This document shows positions 16,699 to 25,499 of a stretch of DNA of 64,000 bases, one piece after another. The translations under genes and the position numbers were made by a program. Under the pieces are notes generated by a model. It did no database searches, was not told the DNA's origin, and was given only the letters and a program-made list of their open reading frames with translations. The stretch spans positions 1 to 64,000 of the forward strand of contig JANQID010000052.1 in NCBI GenBank assembly GCA_028282325.1, read 5' to 3'. Positions within the stretch are counted from its first letter, which is position 1, and every line of letters starts with the position of its first letter. The stretch comes from Chloroflexaceae bacterium (GTDB lineage Bacteria > Chloroflexota > Chloroflexia > Chloroflexales > Chloroflexaceae).

Positions 16699-18012
16699 AT
16701 GAGTTTAGAGTCACGCGACCAGGATGCATCGTCGGCGGATCTTGCCGGCGCTCAAACGCGAGCAGATTCAGCAGTAGCCCCTGAAACAATTCGTCAACCA
16801 GTCGTCGGAGCGATCGAACGAATCCCGCTACGGCGCGTTTGGCGTTGGCTCCTCATCATCGGCTCGTTGTATGGATTAGGCTGGCTCTTCTGGAGCGCGC
16901 GATCAGCTTTAACCCCATTCCTCATCGGCATCGTGCTGGCATATCTGTTGCTGCCGCTGGTCAATCGCCTTGAGCGGTGGCGTCCGCGCTGGCAGGCGAT
17001 TATTATTGTCTATCTGGGCAGCTTGCTGGTCATTATCGGTTTCATCGCCTACGTCGTTCCTCCGCTGATCAGCCAGTTTGGCCAGTTGGTCAGCTTTATT
17101 CCCGATATGCACCAGATAGAAGATCAGTATAACCTTCTGCTTGCACAATACGAAGATACGCTGAGCTTGTTGCCGCCTGAAGTGAGCGCGCCCATTCGCG
17201 ACAGCGTAGATGAGGGGTTGGAGTCGATCCAGAGTAACTTGTCCAGCTATGCCCAGAATGTCGGCACATTCTTAATCAATAGCATTATCCAGGTGTTGAC
17301 AACGATCGTCACCACGGTCACGTTTCTGCTGGGATTTTTGCTGATTCCTTTCTGGCTCTTCTATGTTCTGATGGATCAGCGCGCAGGTCAGGCGGCGCTC
17401 GATCGTCTGCTTCCCGCAGCGATCCGCAAAGATTTCTGGGCCGTGGCGATTATTATTGACCGCGTGCTTAACGGCTACGTTCGTGGGCAACTATTCCTGG
17501 GGTTTGTTGTTGGGTGCGCTGCCGGATTCGGGTTGCTGGTTCTGGGGATGTTCGGGTTTGAGATTCCCTATATTCTCTTGCTGGCGGTGTTCGCCGGTAT
17601 CACCGAGCTGATACCGGTGATTGGACCGATCATCGGCGCTGTACCGGCCATCATTATCGGTTTATTTGACTCGCCGACCACCGCGCTCGCTGTGACTATT
17701 CTGTATATCGCGATCCAGCAGTTGGAGAACAACTTTCTTGTACCTCGCATCGTCGGCGATAGCGTAGGCATTCATCCGGCAGTCTTGATGGTATTGCTGG
17801 TGGTGTGTAGCCAGGTGTTTGGACTGGTCGGGGCGATACTCTCTGCGCCGCTCGCTGCGGTTACGCGTGATGTCTTCAGCTATATCTATGGTCGTTTAAG
17901 CGATCCGCCAATACCGGCAGGCCAGTTGCCGCAACGTTTGCAGAAAACGGTGGAACCTTCGCCTGATCTCCAGCCGGCTGCTGCCCCAGGCGACACGGTC
18001 AACACCAGTTGA
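16699..18012 (+). CDS. AI-2E family (PerM/YdiK-type) membrane transporter
   Basis: A 437-residue polytopic membrane protein of the AI-2 exporter superfamily (UPF0118). A hydrophilic N-terminal tail of about 45 residues precedes two helices. A long soluble segment (about 115-190) follows, then a block of five to six helices with the family-typical GxxxGIxELIPVIGPIIGAVPA stretch near residues 310-330, then IQQLENNFLVPRIVGDSVGIHP. Members export small molecules, and some act as Na/H antiporters; the real substrate here is open. A palindromic operator candidate and a good promoter lie upstream, and a strong terminator follows the stop. Confidence 0.85.
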   Translation: MSLESRDQDASSADLAGAQTRADSAVAPETIRQPVVGAIERIPLRRVWRWLLIIGSLYGLGWLFWSARSALTPFLIGIVLAYLLLPLVNRLERWRPRWQAIIIVYLGSLLVIIGFIAYVVPPLISQFGQLVSFIPDMHQIEDQYNLLLAQYEDTLSLLPPEVSAPIRDSVDEGLESIQSNLSSYAQNVGTFLINSIIQVLTTIVTTVTFLLGFLLIPFWLFYVLMDQRAGQAALDRLLPAAIRKDFWAVAIIIDRVLNGYVRGQLFLGFVVGCAAGFGLLVLGMFGFEIPYILLLAVFAGITELIPVIGPIIGAVPAIIIGLFDSPTTALAVTILYIAIQQLENNFLVPRIVGDSVGIHPAVLMVLLVVCSQVFGLVGAILSAPLAAVTRDVFSYIYGRLSDPPIPAGQLPQRLQKTVEPSPDLQPAAAPGDTVNTS

Positions 18013-18045
18013 AAGCTTCTGTAAGTCTATCTTAAACACAAACTC

Positions 18046-18072
18046 CCGACCGGATGCGCGGTCGGTTTTTTT
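18046..18072 (+). terminator. Intrinsic terminator of the permease gene
   Basis: A CCGACC/GGTCGG stem (18046-18051 with 18060-18065) is followed immediately by seven T residues (18066-18072), 33 bp after the permease stop. Confidence 0.85.
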
Positions 18073-18116
18073 GTATACCTGCCAAACCTTGCAGAAAACT
18101 TAATATGCCGAGCAGC

Positions 18117-18255
18117 TACCAAACAATATGGGAGACACCGCAGAGTGTCATTCTGAGCGCAGCGAAGAATCTCCGATTCCCCCAACGCCGAGACCCTTCA
18201 CGCTTCCTGCGGCTCCGTTCAGGGTGACATGCGGCATGGGTAGCATCGTTTGGCA
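18117..18255 (+). mobile_element. 139-bp MITE-like repeat, copy 2
   Basis: Same length and orientation as the copy at 4841-4979 and highly similar throughout. The ends are TACCAAAC and GTTTGGCA, so the right end has one mismatch in the terminal repeat. GC flanks it on both sides. It lies between the permease terminator and the convergent HD gene. Confidence 0.8.
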
Positions 18256-18287
18256 GCAACGCTCAGGATTGAGGAGTACGAGCGCTT

Positions 18288-18803
18288 TTACGCATCAATA
18301 CGCTGGCAGCGAAGAAAACTAGCGGCGCAAACCTTGCGCTTCTCACGCTCTGCAAAGAACGGGTCGCTTTCGCGCAGACGGCGGCGTACCTTTAAGCTGC
18401 GACCGTTGAACAACCCGCGCACGAAGTGGGTCAGGTCGGTGAGCGATGCCATCTTGTCGGCGATGACCAGAACCCAGCCTTCGCGCGTAGTTGGACGCGG
18501 GCCGAATGGGTACATATGGCTGATGATAGCGCTGGCGACTTCCTGCGGTTCGCCTATCTCGCTGGCAATATTGGCCGCGATGGCGCCGTGAGTGGTAAGG
18601 GTTCCCAGGCGCGAGTCAAGGTCATGCAGAACTGCGGCGCGTACACATGTACGTCGATCGGCGCCAAGGAGGGGGGCAATGTGATATGAATAACGAGCGG
18701 AACGCATCAAGTGGTCATGTTTGACGACGCTGTGGTGGATGTGGTTACGAGTTTCAACAACTTTTGGGTGTTCTAACAAATCTGCAGCGATGGTTCGAAC
18801 CAT
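18288..18803 (-). CDS. HD-domain phosphohydrolase
   Basis: A 171-residue single-domain HD-superfamily protein. Metal ligands appear as HH (in HIHHSVVKHDHL), then LHDLDSRLG for the HD pair and ISHMYPFG plus IADKMASL further on, in the order expected for the family. HD proteins hydrolyse phosphomonoesters or nucleotides with divalent metals. ATG 18803 is favoured by a GAGGAGG ribosome-binding site 6 bp upstream; an in-frame start at 18824 would lie upstream of it. A basic tail (LKVRRRLRES) ends the protein. It is monocistronic between a repeat element and a 350-bp gap. The substrate is unknown. Confidence 0.85.
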   Translation of the reverse strand: MVRTIAADLLEHPKVVETRNHIHHSVVKHDHLMRSARYSYHIAPLLGADRRTCVRAAVLHDLDSRLGTLTTHGAIAANIASEIGEPQEVASAIISHMYPFGPRPTTREGWVLVIADKMASLTDLTHFVRGLFNGRSLKVRRRLRESDPFFAEREKRKVCAASFLRCQRIDA

Positions 18804-19155
18804 CCAGGCCTCCTCGAGGTGCAAGTTTAGCTATAAAGCTCTATCTTTATACCATGCAACACCGATCTCATCAACTAAGCAGCGGTCCTGATCTAATCTG
18901 GCGCTTATGAGAGACTTCCCAATGTATGGGGGAAAGTTCCTCCCTAAATTGGGGACGACATTGCTACCAATTATGTCGATACTATGGTACACTTATCATA
19001 ACTTCTCTGGACATCAATACCCTACGAGTTACAACAGAGTTACAACAACGAGATGTCCTGGCACACTCGACAGCCGGGCCATTTCTCGATATAAATCGAG
19101 AAGTATTGCAATGGTATGCCATTGCTCCAGCCTTATCTAGGGAGGGTAGGTAGGT
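18804..19155. other. Intergenic region, 352 bp
   Basis: This divergent gap separates the HD gene from the hypothetical at 19156. It is AT-richer than its neighbours. Short open frames at 18907-19153 overlap each other and look like chance. A strong AGGGAGGG ribosome-binding site at its right edge serves the next gene. I see no RNA gene or repeat. Confidence 0.5.
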
Positions 19156-19788
19156 ATGAGTTTTTGGAATTATGCTTCTGATGCCCAATCGTCGCTACTG
19201 TCTCACTCGCGCTTAATGCAAGTGCTAGAGGTTGAGACTGTGGATAATGGTTCCGATGATCAAGCGGTTGTGCGCTACCAATATATGCTGCGTACCGCTC
19301 CGCCGGATATCATTGAGCGAGCGCATGTCGAGGCGTTTGCCCAACTGATCCCCGAACAGCGTGATCTCGTTCTTCGTGAGTTCGCTGCACAGCTCCCGAT
19401 GTATGAGCGTCATTATCTGCGATCCGATGACTGCGAGGCTGATCCGCACACGCTGGCGCAATTGGCGACTCGTGCAGAGATGCGTTATCCGGGCAGCATT
19501 GAGCGTATGACGGTGCGTATTCCAGGAGGATCATCCGCCGATATGCCAGATGGTATGTTCGGCGCAACCATCTTGGAGGATCTGGCTGCCGGGTTTGTTG
19601 GTAGTGCGGTGGCCCGACAATTCTTCGCAGGATGGGACGCTGAGCCGCCATTCGGCGCTCAACTAGCGCCGATCTTTGATGGCGAATTTTTTGGGACGTT
19701 GGAAGAGCTGGAAGACATTGAGCCCGATTTTGAGGGGGGTATTGATGGCTTTGGAGGGGTCGATCTGAACGTGAACGGCGTATGTTAG
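19156..19788 (+). CDS. Conserved-looking hypothetical acidic protein
   Basis: A 210-residue protein that I do not recognise. ATG 19156 has AGGGAGGG just upstream. The N-terminal 120 residues are mostly helical and charged, with an RAHVEAFAQLIPEQRDLVLREF segment (about residues 54-75) that looks like a compact helical domain. The middle has GGSSADMPDGMFGATILEDLAAGFVGSAVARQFF, a glycine/alanine-rich amphipathic stretch. The C-terminus is strongly acidic and glycine-rich (EELEDIEPDFEGGIDGFGG). No signal peptide or clear membrane helix is visible. lipB begins 126 bp downstream on the same strand. Confidence 0.6.
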   Translation: MSFWNYASDAQSSLLSHSRLMQVLEVETVDNGSDDQAVVRYQYMLRTAPPDIIERAHVEAFAQLIPEQRDLVLREFAAQLPMYERHYLRSDDCEADPHTLAQLATRAEMRYPGSIERMTVRIPGGSSADMPDGMFGATILEDLAAGFVGSAVARQFFAGWDAEPPFGAQLAPIFDGEFFGTLEELEDIEPDFEGGIDGFGGVDLNVNGVC

Positions 19789-19914
19789 CTCCTTTTGCAG
19801 CCACGCTTTTTAAGTGCAGCGAGTGTTGTGTGGATAGCCTTCCCGCAACGCTCGCTTTGTTGTTGGCTGCTGTCCAGCGCCCACGAGGCGGACTATGGTA
19901 TACTGGCTCCACCG

Positions 19915-20595
19915 ATGAAGGCGACAATCACGACAACACGCATCTGTCAGGTTATTCGCGCCGGTCAAGTCGAATACCAAGCGGCCTGGGACTGGCAACG
20001 ACAACTCGTCGGCGAGCGCTCGGCGGGGCGTCGCAGCGATATGCTGTTGCTGCTCGAACATCCTCCCACGATTACCCTGGGCCGTGCTGCACAGAGCGAA
20101 CACGTCTTATTCTCCGGGGAGCAACTGGCCCGGCGAGGGGTGGCGTTGGTCGCGAGTGATCGGGGCGGCGACGCGACGTACCATGCTCCTGGTCAGCTTG
20201 TGGGCTATCCGATCATCAAGCTGTCGCGTTATGGCGGGGATGTAGGGCGCTATGTGCGCAACATTGAGGAGATGTTGATCCGCACCCTTGCCGATTTCTC
20301 GATCAGTGCCGATCGAGCTGCCGGACTCGCCGGCGTGTGGGTTCAGGAAGGCAGCGCGAAGATCGCCGCCATTGGCGTGCGAGTCAGTGCGAGCGGCGTT
20401 ACATCGCATGGTTTTGCGTTGAATATTGCGCCTGACCTACGGGGCTTCGACCAGATCGTGCCGTGCGGCATCCGTGATCGCAGTGTGACTTCGATGGCGA
20501 CACTCCTCGGCGTCGCACCGATACAGGAAGATGTCATCGAGCGCCTCTTGAACCACTTTGCCGATATTTTTGCGGTCGAGTTGATCGACGCCTGA
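19915..20595 (+). CDS. lipB: Octanoyl-[acyl carrier protein]:protein transferase LipB
   Basis: A 226-residue LipB. It transfers octanoate from acyl carrier protein to the lipoyl domain of 2-oxoacid dehydrogenases and the glycine cleavage H protein. Visible motifs are LLLEHPPTITLGR, RGGDATYHAPGQLVGYP, the catalytic lysine in AKIAAIGVRV and the catalytic cysteine in PCGIRDRSVTS. I chose ATG 19915 because the family begins close to this point; the in-frame ATG at 19795 would add 40 unrelated residues. A TATACT box at 19900-19905 lies directly upstream, implying a very short leader. lipA follows 117 bp downstream, giving the complete endogenous lipoylation pathway. Confidence 0.93.
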   Translation: MKATITTTRICQVIRAGQVEYQAAWDWQRQLVGERSAGRRSDMLLLLEHPPTITLGRAAQSEHVLFSGEQLARRGVALVASDRGGDATYHAPGQLVGYPIIKLSRYGGDVGRYVRNIEEMLIRTLADFSISADRAAGLAGVWVQEGSAKIAAIGVRVSASGVTSHGFALNIAPDLRGFDQIVPCGIRDRSVTSMATLLGVAPIQEDVIERLLNHFADIFAVELIDA

Positions 20596-20712
20596 GAGAT
20601 GGTTTGCAAAAACTGGCTCATTCTGCGATTCGTCAAATTTTAGCCGGGTTTTGAGCGCGTGTCGTGCAAACTTGGCGGCATTAGTAGAGAATGCTAGAAA
20701 GTAATACCTAAT

Positions 20713-21639
20713 ATGGCCGATTATATTCCGCTCTCTGCTATCGACACCGTGCAAAGCGAGACGCCATCCGCCAGAGTTACCGCCGTGCGCCCGCGCCGAC
20801 CAGACTGGCTGAAGGCTCGTGCGCCGATGGGAGCGAATTACCGCGATGTCTTGCATCTGGTGCGTGAGCAGCAACTACATACGGTGTGTGAAGAAGCGCG
20901 CTGCCCTAACATCGGTGAATGCTGGAATCATCGCACCGCGACGTTTTTGCTGCTGGGCGACATATGCACGCGCGGCTGCCGCTACTGCGCCATTGGCAAA
21001 GGCAAGCCACAACCGATTGATGAAAACGAACCGGAACGCATCGCCGAGGCAATCGCCCACCTGCGGCTCAAACACGCCGTGCTCACCTCGGTCAATCGCG
21101 ACGATCAGCCAGATGGCGGCGCGCACATCTTTGCGCGCAGCATCGAGCGCATTCGGGAAGTTGTGCCCGATTGCGGCATTGAAGTGCTCATCCCCGACTT
21201 TGACGGCAACTGGGATGCGTTGCAGATGGTGCTCGATGCTCGACCGGACGTTTTGAACCACAACATCGAAACCGTACCCCGGCTTTTCCGGCGCTTCCGC
21301 CCGCGCGCCCGTTTCGAGCAGAGCCTGGAGTTGCTGGCCCGCGCTCGCTGTTTCGACCCGCGCCTGGTGACGAAGAGCGGCTTGATGGCGGGCGCTGGTG
21401 AAACTAACGAGGAAATTCTGGAAGCGCTGGATCGCTTGCGCGAGAGCGACGTGAATGTGTTAACCATCGGGCAGTATCTCGCGCCGACAAGTGATTATTG
21501 GCCGACCCATCGCTATGTTACACCGGATGAGTTTGCGATGTTCAAAGCCGAGGGTTTAAAGCGCGGCTTCACCCACGTCGAGAGCAGCCCATTGGTTCGC
21601 AGCAGCTATCGTGCTCACGAACACGTCGCCCAGATGTAA
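20713..21639 (+). CDS. lipA: Lipoyl synthase LipA
   Basis: A 308-residue radical SAM enzyme that inserts two sulfurs into protein-bound octanoate. Both iron-sulfur clusters are visible: the auxiliary cluster cysteines in CEEARCPNIGEC (C-x4-C-x5-C) and the radical SAM motif CTRGCRYC (C-x3-C-x2-C). The family-conserved C-terminal serine ligand region is present as ESSPLVRSSYRA. Length is normal. It forms an operon-like pair with lipB on the same strand. A hairpin at 21675-21697 follows the stop and is shared with the convergent AEC permease. Confidence 0.95.
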   Translation: MADYIPLSAIDTVQSETPSARVTAVRPRRPDWLKARAPMGANYRDVLHLVREQQLHTVCEEARCPNIGECWNHRTATFLLLGDICTRGCRYCAIGKGKPQPIDENEPERIAEAIAHLRLKHAVLTSVNRDDQPDGGAHIFARSIERIREVVPDCGIEVLIPDFDGNWDALQMVLDARPDVLNHNIETVPRLFRRFRPRARFEQSLELLARARCFDPRLVTKSGLMAGAGETNEEILEALDRLRESDVNVLTIGQYLAPTSDYWPTHRYVTPDEFAMFKAEGLKRGFTHVESSPLVRSSYRAHEHVAQM

Positions 21640-21674
21640 GACCACGCGGCGTCGAATCGAAAACATCAGCAGCG

Positions 21675-21697
21675 GGGAGCGTGATGCACGCTCCCCT
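21675..21697. terminator. Hairpin between convergent lipA and AEC permease genes
   Basis: A 10-bp perfect stem (21675-21684 with 21688-21697) and a 3-nt ATG loop, located between two convergent stops. The plus side continues TTCGCTTT and the minus side CGCTGCTGATGTTTT, so it could work in both directions, more convincingly for the minus strand. Confidence 0.55.
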
Positions 21698-21720
21698 TCG
21701 CTTTGATGAACACACGCACT

Positions 21721-22626
21721 TCAGAGGAACGCCAGCACCGCTGCCAGCGATATGACGCTTGCCAACGTCGAAAACAGCACCGTTGCGGTGACGAAACTGG
21801 GCAGGACATCGTTCTCCAACGCGATAATCGACACCAGAACCGCCGTAGGCATACTGGCCTGGAGAATGCCCACATTGCGCTCTACCCCGCTCAACCCAAA
21901 TATGCCGACCAGCACAAATGCCAGAACCGGGCCGGAAACGAGCCGAATGCTTGCCGAGATCGCCATATCCATATTCGGTCGCGGAATGCCGGCGTTTGCC
22001 AGTTGCACTCCTAATACGACCAGCATCGTCGGAATGAGCGCTCCGGCCAGCAGTTCCATCGGGCGAGTGACAATAGCGGGCAGATCGATCTGCATCCAGT
22101 TCAAAAAGATCGCCGGCGGCAGCGCGAGCAAAGCGGGTGTTTTGAAAACCTGGGTGGATGCGTGCAGCGCATTTCCACGTTTGAGATTCGCTGCGGTGAC
22201 ACATACGATGAATGCAAGCACCAGATTTGCCAGAAAGTAGATAGTAGCCGGCGCCAGTGCGTCATTTCCTTCGGCGAACTGGATGATCGGCAAGCCAAAA
22301 TTGCCCACATTGCCAAACACGGCGATCATTACATAGGCGACTGTCATCTGCATTGAGCGGCGCAACAACCGCGCGACGACAAACGCTATCAGCGTTGAAC
22401 CGACATACACCACGGTGATAAACACGATCATCCGTATCGCCAGACCGGCTTCGATCCGGGCTGTGCTTAACACGTGGAAAATGAACGCGGGGGTCAGCAC
22501 AAAGTAGGCGAATCGCGAAAGCGTGCGGGGGTCGAATTGCAGTCGCGGACCGATAAGATAGCCAAGCAAGACCAGAAGAAAAACCGGCGCTAGAATGTTC
22601 AGAAAGATTCCGACCAATTGCGTCAT
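21721..22626 (-). CDS. AEC (auxin efflux carrier) family permease
   Basis: A 301-residue integral membrane protein of the AEC family, secondary carriers for organic acids and similar anions. About ten hydrophobic segments alternate with short loops; family-typical blocks include FLNILAPVFLLVLLGYLIG at the N-terminus, the FGNVGNFGLPI segment near residue 105, and a C-terminal half repeating the five-helix fold. ATG 22626 is preferred over the TTG at 22647, with GAGGAG upstream at somewhat long spacing. It faces the TRAP binding protein across a 235-bp divergent region, so both may be controlled together; both move small organic anions. Confidence 0.87.
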   Translation of the reverse strand: MTQLVGIFLNILAPVFLLVLLGYLIGPRLQFDPRTLSRFAYFVLTPAFIFHVLSTARIEAGLAIRMIVFITVVYVGSTLIAFVVARLLRRSMQMTVAYVMIAVFGNVGNFGLPIIQFAEGNDALAPATIYFLANLVLAFIVCVTAANLKRGNALHASTQVFKTPALLALPPAIFLNWMQIDLPAIVTRPMELLAGALIPTMLVVLGVQLANAGIPRPNMDMAISASIRLVSGPVLAFVLVGIFGLSGVERNVGILQASMPTAVLVSIIALENDVLPSFVTATVLFSTLASVISLAAVLAFL

Positions 22627-22681
22627 AGTAGTAAGGGCGCTCCTCAAACTAGGCGTTTACGCGTGCCTGAACTGCACGATC

Positions 22682-22716
22682 CGGCGTTATGCTGGTGCAG
22701 CCATAACGGCGTTATG
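22682..22716. repeat. Short direct/inverted repeat in divergent region
   Basis: CGGCGTTATG occurs twice (22682-22691 and 22707-22716), with CATAACG in between as an inverted partner. It lies between the AEC permease and TRAP genes and may be a regulator site; nothing else supports this. Confidence 0.3.
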
Positions 22717-22779
22717 ATACCATACCCCTTGCAGCCTTCCGCCTTCCGGTATGACAATATATCTTAGATATGGTTTCTA

Positions 22780-22808
22780 TTGCTTAAAGAAGGGGTTTCA
22801 TGTATAAT
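22780..22808 (+). promoter_or_regulatory. Promoter of the TRAP binding-protein gene
   Basis: TTGCTT (22780-22785), a 17-bp spacer and a perfect TATAAT (22803-22808), about 54 bp before the ATG. Confidence 0.7.
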
Positions 22809-22861
22809 ATGGTGAATTGTAGCCGCTCTCTTTGTGAATATTCCCAGGAGCAAAGACACAG

Positions 22862-24007
22862 ATGAAACGACGCGAGTTTCTGCGTGGCGCCGCCGCTGGT
22901 ATGCTTGGAGGTCTTGGTCTGACGTTGGGCGCTTGTGCCACTTCTGCACCCGAACCGAGCGAAGCCGAACCTACTGAAGAAGGCGCCAGCCCGCCCGCCC
23001 AGGGTCAGGAAGCTGTCGAATGGCGTATGGGCACCAGTTGGCCGGTCTCGCTTGACACGATCTATGGCGGTGCGACAACCGTTGCCGAGCGTGTCAGCCA
23101 GATGACGGACGGTATGTTCAAGATCGAGACGTTCCCTGCCGGTGAATTGTTCGGCGGCACAGAAGTGCTCCAGAATGTTCAGCAGGGTGCGGTTGAAGCC
23201 GGTCATACGGCTTCCTACTACTATGTCGGACTGAATAGCGCGTTGGCCTTCGGCACCTCGGTTCCATTCGGCCTGACTGCACAGCAGCAGAATGCCTGGC
23301 TCTATCATGGCGGCGGTATGGAGGCGATGCACAAGGTCTATGCCGATTTCAATGCGATTGGCTTCCCGGCGGGTAATACCGGCACGCAGATGGGCGGCTG
23401 GTTCCGCAACGAGATCAACTCGACCAGCGACCTGCAAGGCCTGAAGATGCGCATCCCTGGTCTTGGCGGTCGTGTAATGGAGCGTCTGGGCGTCAACGTG
23501 CAGGTTCTGGCAGCGCCCGAAATCTACCAGGCGTTGCAAACTGGCGCTATCGACGCCACCGAGTGGGTCGGTCCGTATGATGACCAGAAGCTAGGCTTCT
23601 TTGAGGTTGCTGATTATTACTACACGCCAGGCTGGTGGGAGCCCGGTCCTACCCTGGATGTGCAGGTCAACCTGGAAGCCTGGAATAAGCTGTCGCCGGC
23701 ATATCAGGAGATCCTCAAGACAGCCTGCTATGAAGCCAACATTAATATGTTGGCGAAGTATGATGCGCTCAATCGCCAGGCGCTCGATGAGTTGTTGGGG
23801 AATGGCGTCCAGTTGCGCACCTATAGCGACGAAATCTTGAGTGCTGCACAGACGGCTGCGTTTGAGTTGTATGCCGAAGAATCGGCATCCAACCCTTCGT
23901 TCCAAGAGATCTTTGGCCCCTGGAAAGAATTCCGTGATCGGGTCTATAAGTGGCACCAGACGAACGAGTTGCCGATGACGACGTTTGTCTATAACAACCC
24001 TGTCTAG
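22862..24007 (+). CDS. dctP: TRAP transporter substrate-binding lipoprotein (DctP family)
   Basis: A 381-residue extracytoplasmic solute receptor for a TRAP transporter. The N-terminus MKRREFLRGAAAG carries a twin-arginine signal (RREFLRG) followed by a lipobox LGAC, so it is probably Tat-exported and lipid-anchored. The mature protein contains the DctP-family blocks WRMGTSWPVS, an ETFPAGELFGG helix start, and GLKMRIPGLGGRVMERLGVN containing the conserved arginine that binds the substrate carboxylate. ATEWVGPYDD matches the class that binds 2-oxo acids or other carboxylates. Its permease genes dctM and dctQ lie downstream but on the opposite strand, an unusual polarity. The gene ends with its own terminator. 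Confidence 0.9.
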   Translation: MKRREFLRGAAAGMLGGLGLTLGACATSAPEPSEAEPTEEGASPPAQGQEAVEWRMGTSWPVSLDTIYGGATTVAERVSQMTDGMFKIETFPAGELFGGTEVLQNVQQGAVEAGHTASYYYVGLNSALAFGTSVPFGLTAQQQNAWLYHGGGMEAMHKVYADFNAIGFPAGNTGTQMGGWFRNEINSTSDLQGLKMRIPGLGGRVMERLGVNVQVLAAPEIYQALQTGAIDATEWVGPYDDQKLGFFEVADYYYTPGWWEPGPTLDVQVNLEAWNKLSPAYQEILKTACYEANINMLAKYDALNRQALDELLGNGVQLRTYSDEILSAAQTAAFELYAEESASNPSFQEIFGPWKEFRDRVYKWHQTNELPMTTFVYNNPV

Positions 24008-24037
24008 GCACTTCTCACATATCGTCTCTTATTTCAC

Positions 24038-24072
24038 GGGTGGCATCCTGATAAAGGATGCCACCCCCGTTT
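24038..24072 (+). terminator. Intrinsic terminator of dctP
   Basis: A 12-bp perfect stem (24038-24049 with 24055-24066) around loop GATAA, followed by CCGTTTTC, 30 bp after the stop. Confidence 0.85.
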
Positions 24073-24097
24073 TCTGACCAGCATATCAATGGAACAA

Positions 24098-24126
24098 CCG
24101 GTTTGACATCGTTGATGTCGAACCGG
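24098..24126 (-). terminator. Probable terminator of the dctQM genes
   Basis: A 13-bp stem (24098-24110 with 24114-24126, one G-U-type mismatch) with a 3-nt loop. It lies 30 bp beyond the dctM stop in the minus direction and is followed on that strand by TTGTT. Confidence 0.55.
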
Positions 24127-24155
24127 CTGTTTCTGTTTCTTGTTGATCGGGGGTG

Positions 24156-25487
24156 CTATTTGATCAGCGACGGCAAATATGTGGCGAGATCGGGAACCAG
24201 AATGATCAAGATTAAGACCAGTATCTGAATGATAATGAACGGTATAACGCCGCGATAAATATGCCCGGTCGTAATACTTGGCGGCGCTACGCCGCGAAGA
24301 TAGAAGAGCGCAAACCCAAACGGCGGTGTGAGGAATGACGTCTGCAAGTTAGCGCCCATAATGATGCCAAACCAGACCAGATCGATGCCTAGAGCTTGTG
24401 CGGCAGGCACGAAAAGTGGAATCACGATGAACGCGATCTCGAAGAAATCGATGAAGAAGCCCAGGAACAATACCATCAACATACTGGCGATCATGAAGCC
24501 CCAGTAGCCGCCGGGCAGGTTGGTCATAATGTCAAAGACAAACTTGTCGCCGCTCAACCCGCGGAAAATCAACGAAAATGCTGTCGAGCCGATGAGGATG
24601 AAAATAACCATTGTGGTGGTGCGCATTGTTGCCTCGGCAACCTCGCGCAGGATTTTCCAGTTCAGGCGACGTTTGAACGCCGCCAGCAGCGTTGCGCCCA
24701 ACGCGCCGACAGCCCCGGCCTCAGTGGCGGTTGCAATGCCAAAGAAAATGCTGCCCAATACCGCAACGATGAGGAGGAGCGGCGGGATCATAACTTCAAC
24801 CACGCGCAGTGCGAGAGCCCGTCCGCTCATTGTGCGCTCGGAGAGCGGCAGCGCCGGGGCGACTTTGGGGCGCAACAGCGCCAGGACGAAAATGTAGATC
24901 ACAAACGCGCCGGTCATAATCAGGCCGGGGATGAACGAACCGATGAACAATTTTCCCACCGATACGCCGAGTTGGTCACCGAGCACGACCAGCACGATGC
25001 TAGGCGGAATAATTTGTCCGAGCGTACCCGATGCGCAGATAACGCCGCATGCCAATTCCTTGTTGTATTTATAGCGTAGCATAATCGGCATCGAGATTAG
25101 CCCCATCGCAACGACGGTGGCGGCGACCACGCCCGTTGTGGCGGCCAGCAACGCGCCCACCAGCACGATTGAAATCGCCAGGCCGCCGCGCATTGGCCCA
25201 AAGAGAACGCCCATTGTTTCGAGCAAATCTTCCGCCAGGCCGGATTTTTCGAGAACCGAACCAAGGAAAATAAAATAGGGTATGGCCAACAGGGTAAAGT
25301 TGGACATAATGTTGAAAATTCGCGACGGCATCGCGCGAATCAGAGCCGCGTCAAAGATGTCGAGCGAGATGCCGATGATGCCGAACAGAATTGCGACTCC
25401 GCCAAGCGAAAATGCAACCGGATACCCCAGAGCCAGAAGAAGGAGGGCGCCCAGGAACATCATCGGTCCAAGTAGTTCAAGAAGCAT
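24156..25487 (-). CDS. dctM: TRAP transporter large permease (DctM)
   Basis: A 443-residue, almost entirely hydrophobic protein with about twelve membrane segments, the ion-coupled transport subunit of a TRAP system. Family blocks are visible: the N-terminal FLGALLLLALGYPVAFSLGG, the AIPYFIFLGSVLEKSGLAEDL region, and CASGTLGQIIPPSIVLVVLGD. The C-terminal half has FLGFFIDFFEIAFIVIPLF. It takes substrate from DctP and uses a sodium gradient. GGAGGG precedes the ATG, and it starts 12 bp after dctQ, so the two are cotranscribed. It is convergent with dctP rather than downstream of it. Confidence 0.93.
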   Translation of the reverse strand: MLLELLGPMMFLGALLLLALGYPVAFSLGGVAILFGIIGISLDIFDAALIRAMPSRIFNIMSNFTLLAIPYFIFLGSVLEKSGLAEDLLETMGVLFGPMRGGLAISIVLVGALLAATTGVVAATVVAMGLISMPIMLRYKYNKELACGVICASGTLGQIIPPSIVLVVLGDQLGVSVGKLFIGSFIPGLIMTGAFVIYIFVLALLRPKVAPALPLSERTMSGRALALRVVEVMIPPLLLIVAVLGSIFFGIATATEAGAVGALGATLLAAFKRRLNWKILREVAEATMRTTTMVIFILIGSTAFSLIFRGLSGDKFVFDIMTNLPGGYWGFMIASMLMVLFLGFFIDFFEIAFIVIPLFVPAAQALGIDLVWFGIIMGANLQTSFLTPPFGFALFYLRGVAPPSITTGHIYRGVIPFIIIQILVLILIILVPDLATYLPSLIK

Positions 25488-25499
25488 GCCAACCCTCCG

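Noticed and set aside
24396-25079. 227-codon plus-strand frame opposite dctM
   Set aside because: Composition is rich in Asp, Gln, His and Arg as expected from the complement of a membrane protein gene; dctM is unambiguous.
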